Source: Oscillospiraceae bacterium (GTDB taxonomy: Bacteria; Bacillota; Clostridia; Oscillospirales; Oscillospiraceae). From it: 64,000 nt of DNA. The notes beneath the pieces were generated by a model. That model was not told the DNA's origin and did not search any database. It was given only the letters and a program-made list of their open reading frames with translations. Below are positions 61,136-64,000 of this stretch, one piece after another; the first letter of the stretch is position 1, and each line of letters opens with the position of its first letter. The position numbers were made by a program, and so were the translations under genes. The stretch lies in the NCBI GenBank assembly GCA_015067525.1, contig SVMH01000004.1, positions 20,289 to 84,288 on the forward strand, in the 5' to 3' direction.

Positions 61136-61945
61136 TTACAGACGGTGGAAAACGGGTTCGCTCCGGTCGTAGGTGGCAAAATACTGCCAGCCTGTGTCGC
61201 GCAGCAGCTGCTGACACTCCCGCACGGCCATGCCGATATGCTCCGGCACATGGGCGTCAGACCCGATGGTGACCACCTCGCCGCCCATTTGGCGGTAGAG
61301 CTGCAGAATTTTGGCGCTGGGCAGAGGATCGCCGCCGCGGTTGGTGTTCAGCTCCAGACCGATGCCGCGGTCGATCATGAGGGAGAAGATCTCCTCCAGA
61401 CGCGCCGTTTGGTCGTCAAAGGTCAGGGAAAGGCCGGTGTTATTTTTGATGTAGCGCAGGGGCAGGGTCAGGTGGCCCAGCACGTGGAACTTGCCGTATT
61501 GCACCAGCTTGACCGTCTCGTCCAGATAGTCATCCATGATAGCGCGGTAGTAGTCCAGGTCCCGCTTCTCCATGTAATAGAGGTCGAAATAGTCGAACTT
61601 CTTACTGGCAGTATGCACCGAACCGATGATAAAGTCAAGCTTCGGTGCGTTTTGCAGCAGGATATCGGCCCGGTCAAAGGAAATGGTGGCCTCGCCCAGC
61701 TCGGCGCCCATGCGGATCACCAGCCGATCGCCGTACAAGGCGCGGGCCTCGTCGATCTGGCGCTGCAGGGCCGGCCAGTCAAAGTCAGTGCGGGGTGTAT
61801 AGGTGTTCCAGAAAATGGTGTCCAGATGATCGGTGATGCAGATCTCGTGCAGACCCCGTTCCAGCGCGATCCCGGCGATCTGGGACGCGGTCAGCTTGCC
61901 ATCCGGCGAGCAGGTGGTGTGGAGATGATAATCAGCCAGATACAT
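61136..61945 (-). CDS. PHP-family histidinol-phosphatase-like protein
   Basis: MYLADYHLHTTCSPDGKLTASQIAGIALERGLHEICITDHLD; GSDAHVPEHIG. Confidence 0.9.
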   Translation of the reverse strand: MYLADYHLHTTCSPDGKLTASQIAGIALERGLHEICITDHLDTIFWNTYTPRTDFDWPALQRQIDEARALYGDRLVIRMGAELGEATISFDRADILLQNAPKLDFIIGSVHTASKKFDYFDLYYMEKRDLDYYRAIMDDYLDETVKLVQYGKFHVLGHLTLPLRYIKNNTGLSLTFDDQTARLEEIFSLMIDRGIGLELNTNRGGDPLPSAKILQLYRQMGGEVVTIGSDAHVPEHIGMAVRECQQLLRDTGWQYFATYDRSEPVFHRL

Positions 61946-61957
61946 GCTGCACCCCGC

Positions 61958-63100
61958 TTAGAACTTAAACTTCTTGAAAAAGCTCTTCTGCTCTTCGTAA
62001 TTGCTCTCACCCAGCGTTTCGCTGAACTTGCGCAGAGCCTCTTTTTGCTCCTTGTTCAGGTTGCGGGGCGTTTCGATGGTCACGGTGACGTACTGATCGC
62101 CGCGGCCGCGGCCGTTGAGTACGGGGATGCCCTTGCCCCGCAGACGGAACACGGTGCCGGTCTGAGTGCCCTCGGGGATGGTGTACTTCACCTTGCCGTC
62201 AATGGTGGGGATCTCCAGCTCGGCGCCCAGAACGGCCTGCGTGAAGGTGATGGGTGCCTCGCAGAACACGCTGGTGCCGTCGCGGCGGAACAGCTCGTGG
62301 GGCTTGACCATCACGGTGATCAGCAGATCGCCGGCGCTTCCGCCGTTTTTACCGGCATGGCCCTGACCGCGCAGAGAGATGGTCTGGCCGTTGTCGATGC
62401 CGGCGGGGATGCTGACCTTCACGGTGCGGCGCTTACGGGCGCGGCCGCTGCCGCGGCAATCGGCGCAGGGCTGATGGATGATCTTGCCCTGACCGCCGCA
62501 CTTGGGGCAGGTGGTCGTGGTGGCGAAAACGCCCATGGGGGTCTGGCGGCGTACCTGCACGGTACCGCTGCCGCGGCACTCGGGGCAGATCTCGGGGGTG
62601 GTACCCTCGGCGCAGCCGCTGCCGTGGCAGGTGGGGCAGTCCTCGCTGCGCTCCAGCGTCACATCCTTTTCGCAGCCGAAAGCGGCCTCAGTGAAGGAGA
62701 TGGACACGCTGACGCGGATGCTCTCGCCCCGCTGAGGGCCGTTGCGGCGCTGCTGGCCGCCAAAGCCGCCGCCGAAGAAGCTGCCGAAAATGTCACCCAG
62801 ATCGCCGAAGTCGAAGCCGGAGCCGGCAGCGCCGTCACCCCAGCCGGGACCGCCGGCCCCGTAGCTGGGATCCACGCCGGCAAAGCCGAACTGGTCATAG
62901 CGGGCCTTCTTGGTGGGGTCGGACAGGACCTCGTTGGCCTCGTTGATCTCCTTGAACTTCTCCTCGGCTTCCTTGTCGCCGGGGTTCATGTCGGGATGAT
63001 ACTTGCGGGCCAGCTTTTTGTATGCTTTTTTGATCTCTTCTTCCGAGGCGCTTTTGCTGACGCCCAGCACCTCGTAATAATCGCGTTTATTCTGTGCCAT
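61958..63100 (-). CDS. dnaJ: Chaperone DnaJ
   Basis: [57 protein letters not shown]; four CxxCxGxG-type zinc motifs. Confidence 0.98.
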   Translation of the reverse strand: MAQNKRDYYEVLGVSKSASEEEIKKAYKKLARKYHPDMNPGDKEAEEKFKEINEANEVLSDPTKKARYDQFGFAGVDPSYGAGGPGWGDGAAGSGFDFGDLGDIFGSFFGGGFGGQQRRNGPQRGESIRVSVSISFTEAAFGCEKDVTLERSEDCPTCHGSGCAEGTTPEICPECRGSGTVQVRRQTPMGVFATTTTCPKCGGQGKIIHQPCADCRGSGRARKRRTVKVSIPAGIDNGQTISLRGQGHAGKNGGSAGDLLITVMVKPHELFRRDGTSVFCEAPITFTQAVLGAELEIPTIDGKVKYTIPEGTQTGTVFRLRGKGIPVLNGRGRGDQYVTVTIETPRNLNKEQKEALRKFSETLGESNYEEQKSFFKKFKF

Positions 63101-63168
63101 ATTGTGTTGCTCCTAAACGCCACAAACAGGGACAGGAAGTCCTGCCCCTATTTGTGATGGAATTTTGA

Positions 63169-64000
<832 letters not shown>

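Noticed and set aside
61106-63157. 683-aa plus-strand ORF opposite PHP phosphatase and dnaJ
   Set aside because: Antisense shadow of two well-identified genes.

Overview
GC-rich window that looks like a chromosomal segment of an anaerobic, spore-forming Clostridia (Oscillospiraceae/Ruminococcaceae-like; inferred from gene content only). It is densely coding and mostly housekeeping: metG (with T-box), exoA, ackA, tatD, ricT-holB, ppdK, a divergent type II topoisomerase pair, mntP, the block lspA/rluA | miaB-mutS-mutL-miaA-hfq, hlyD-like/yggS/sepF/divIVA, lepA, galM, an aminotransferase/ornithine cyclodeaminase pair, hemW, tdk, mutY, rpiB, PHP phosphatase, dnaJ and partial dnaK. Four tRNAs (Gly-GCC, Thr-TGT, Tyr-GTA, Val-GAC) are present. 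I found no CRISPR array, transposase, integrase or rRNA. The most interesting signals are regulatory: (1) a four-site operator array spaced exactly 31 bp upstream of an XRE/S24 regulator, with two opposed promoters; (2) an unclassified attenuator-like leader upstream of a MATE exporter, with mutually exclusive pairings; (3) a MerR-RDD membrane-anchored regulator with a 19-bp-spacer promoter containing a dyad; (4) a WalR-type box at the start site of a LysM-G5-M23 peptidase gene; (5) an unclassified hairpin leader before the aminotransferase/OCD pair; (6) recognisable T-box (metG) and yybP-ykoY/Mn2+ (mntP) leaders. The supplied ORF track omits the real metG reading frame at the left edge, and most very long antisense ORFs in the track are artefacts of biased codon usage. 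No searches or folding programs were run; all identifications are by eye.
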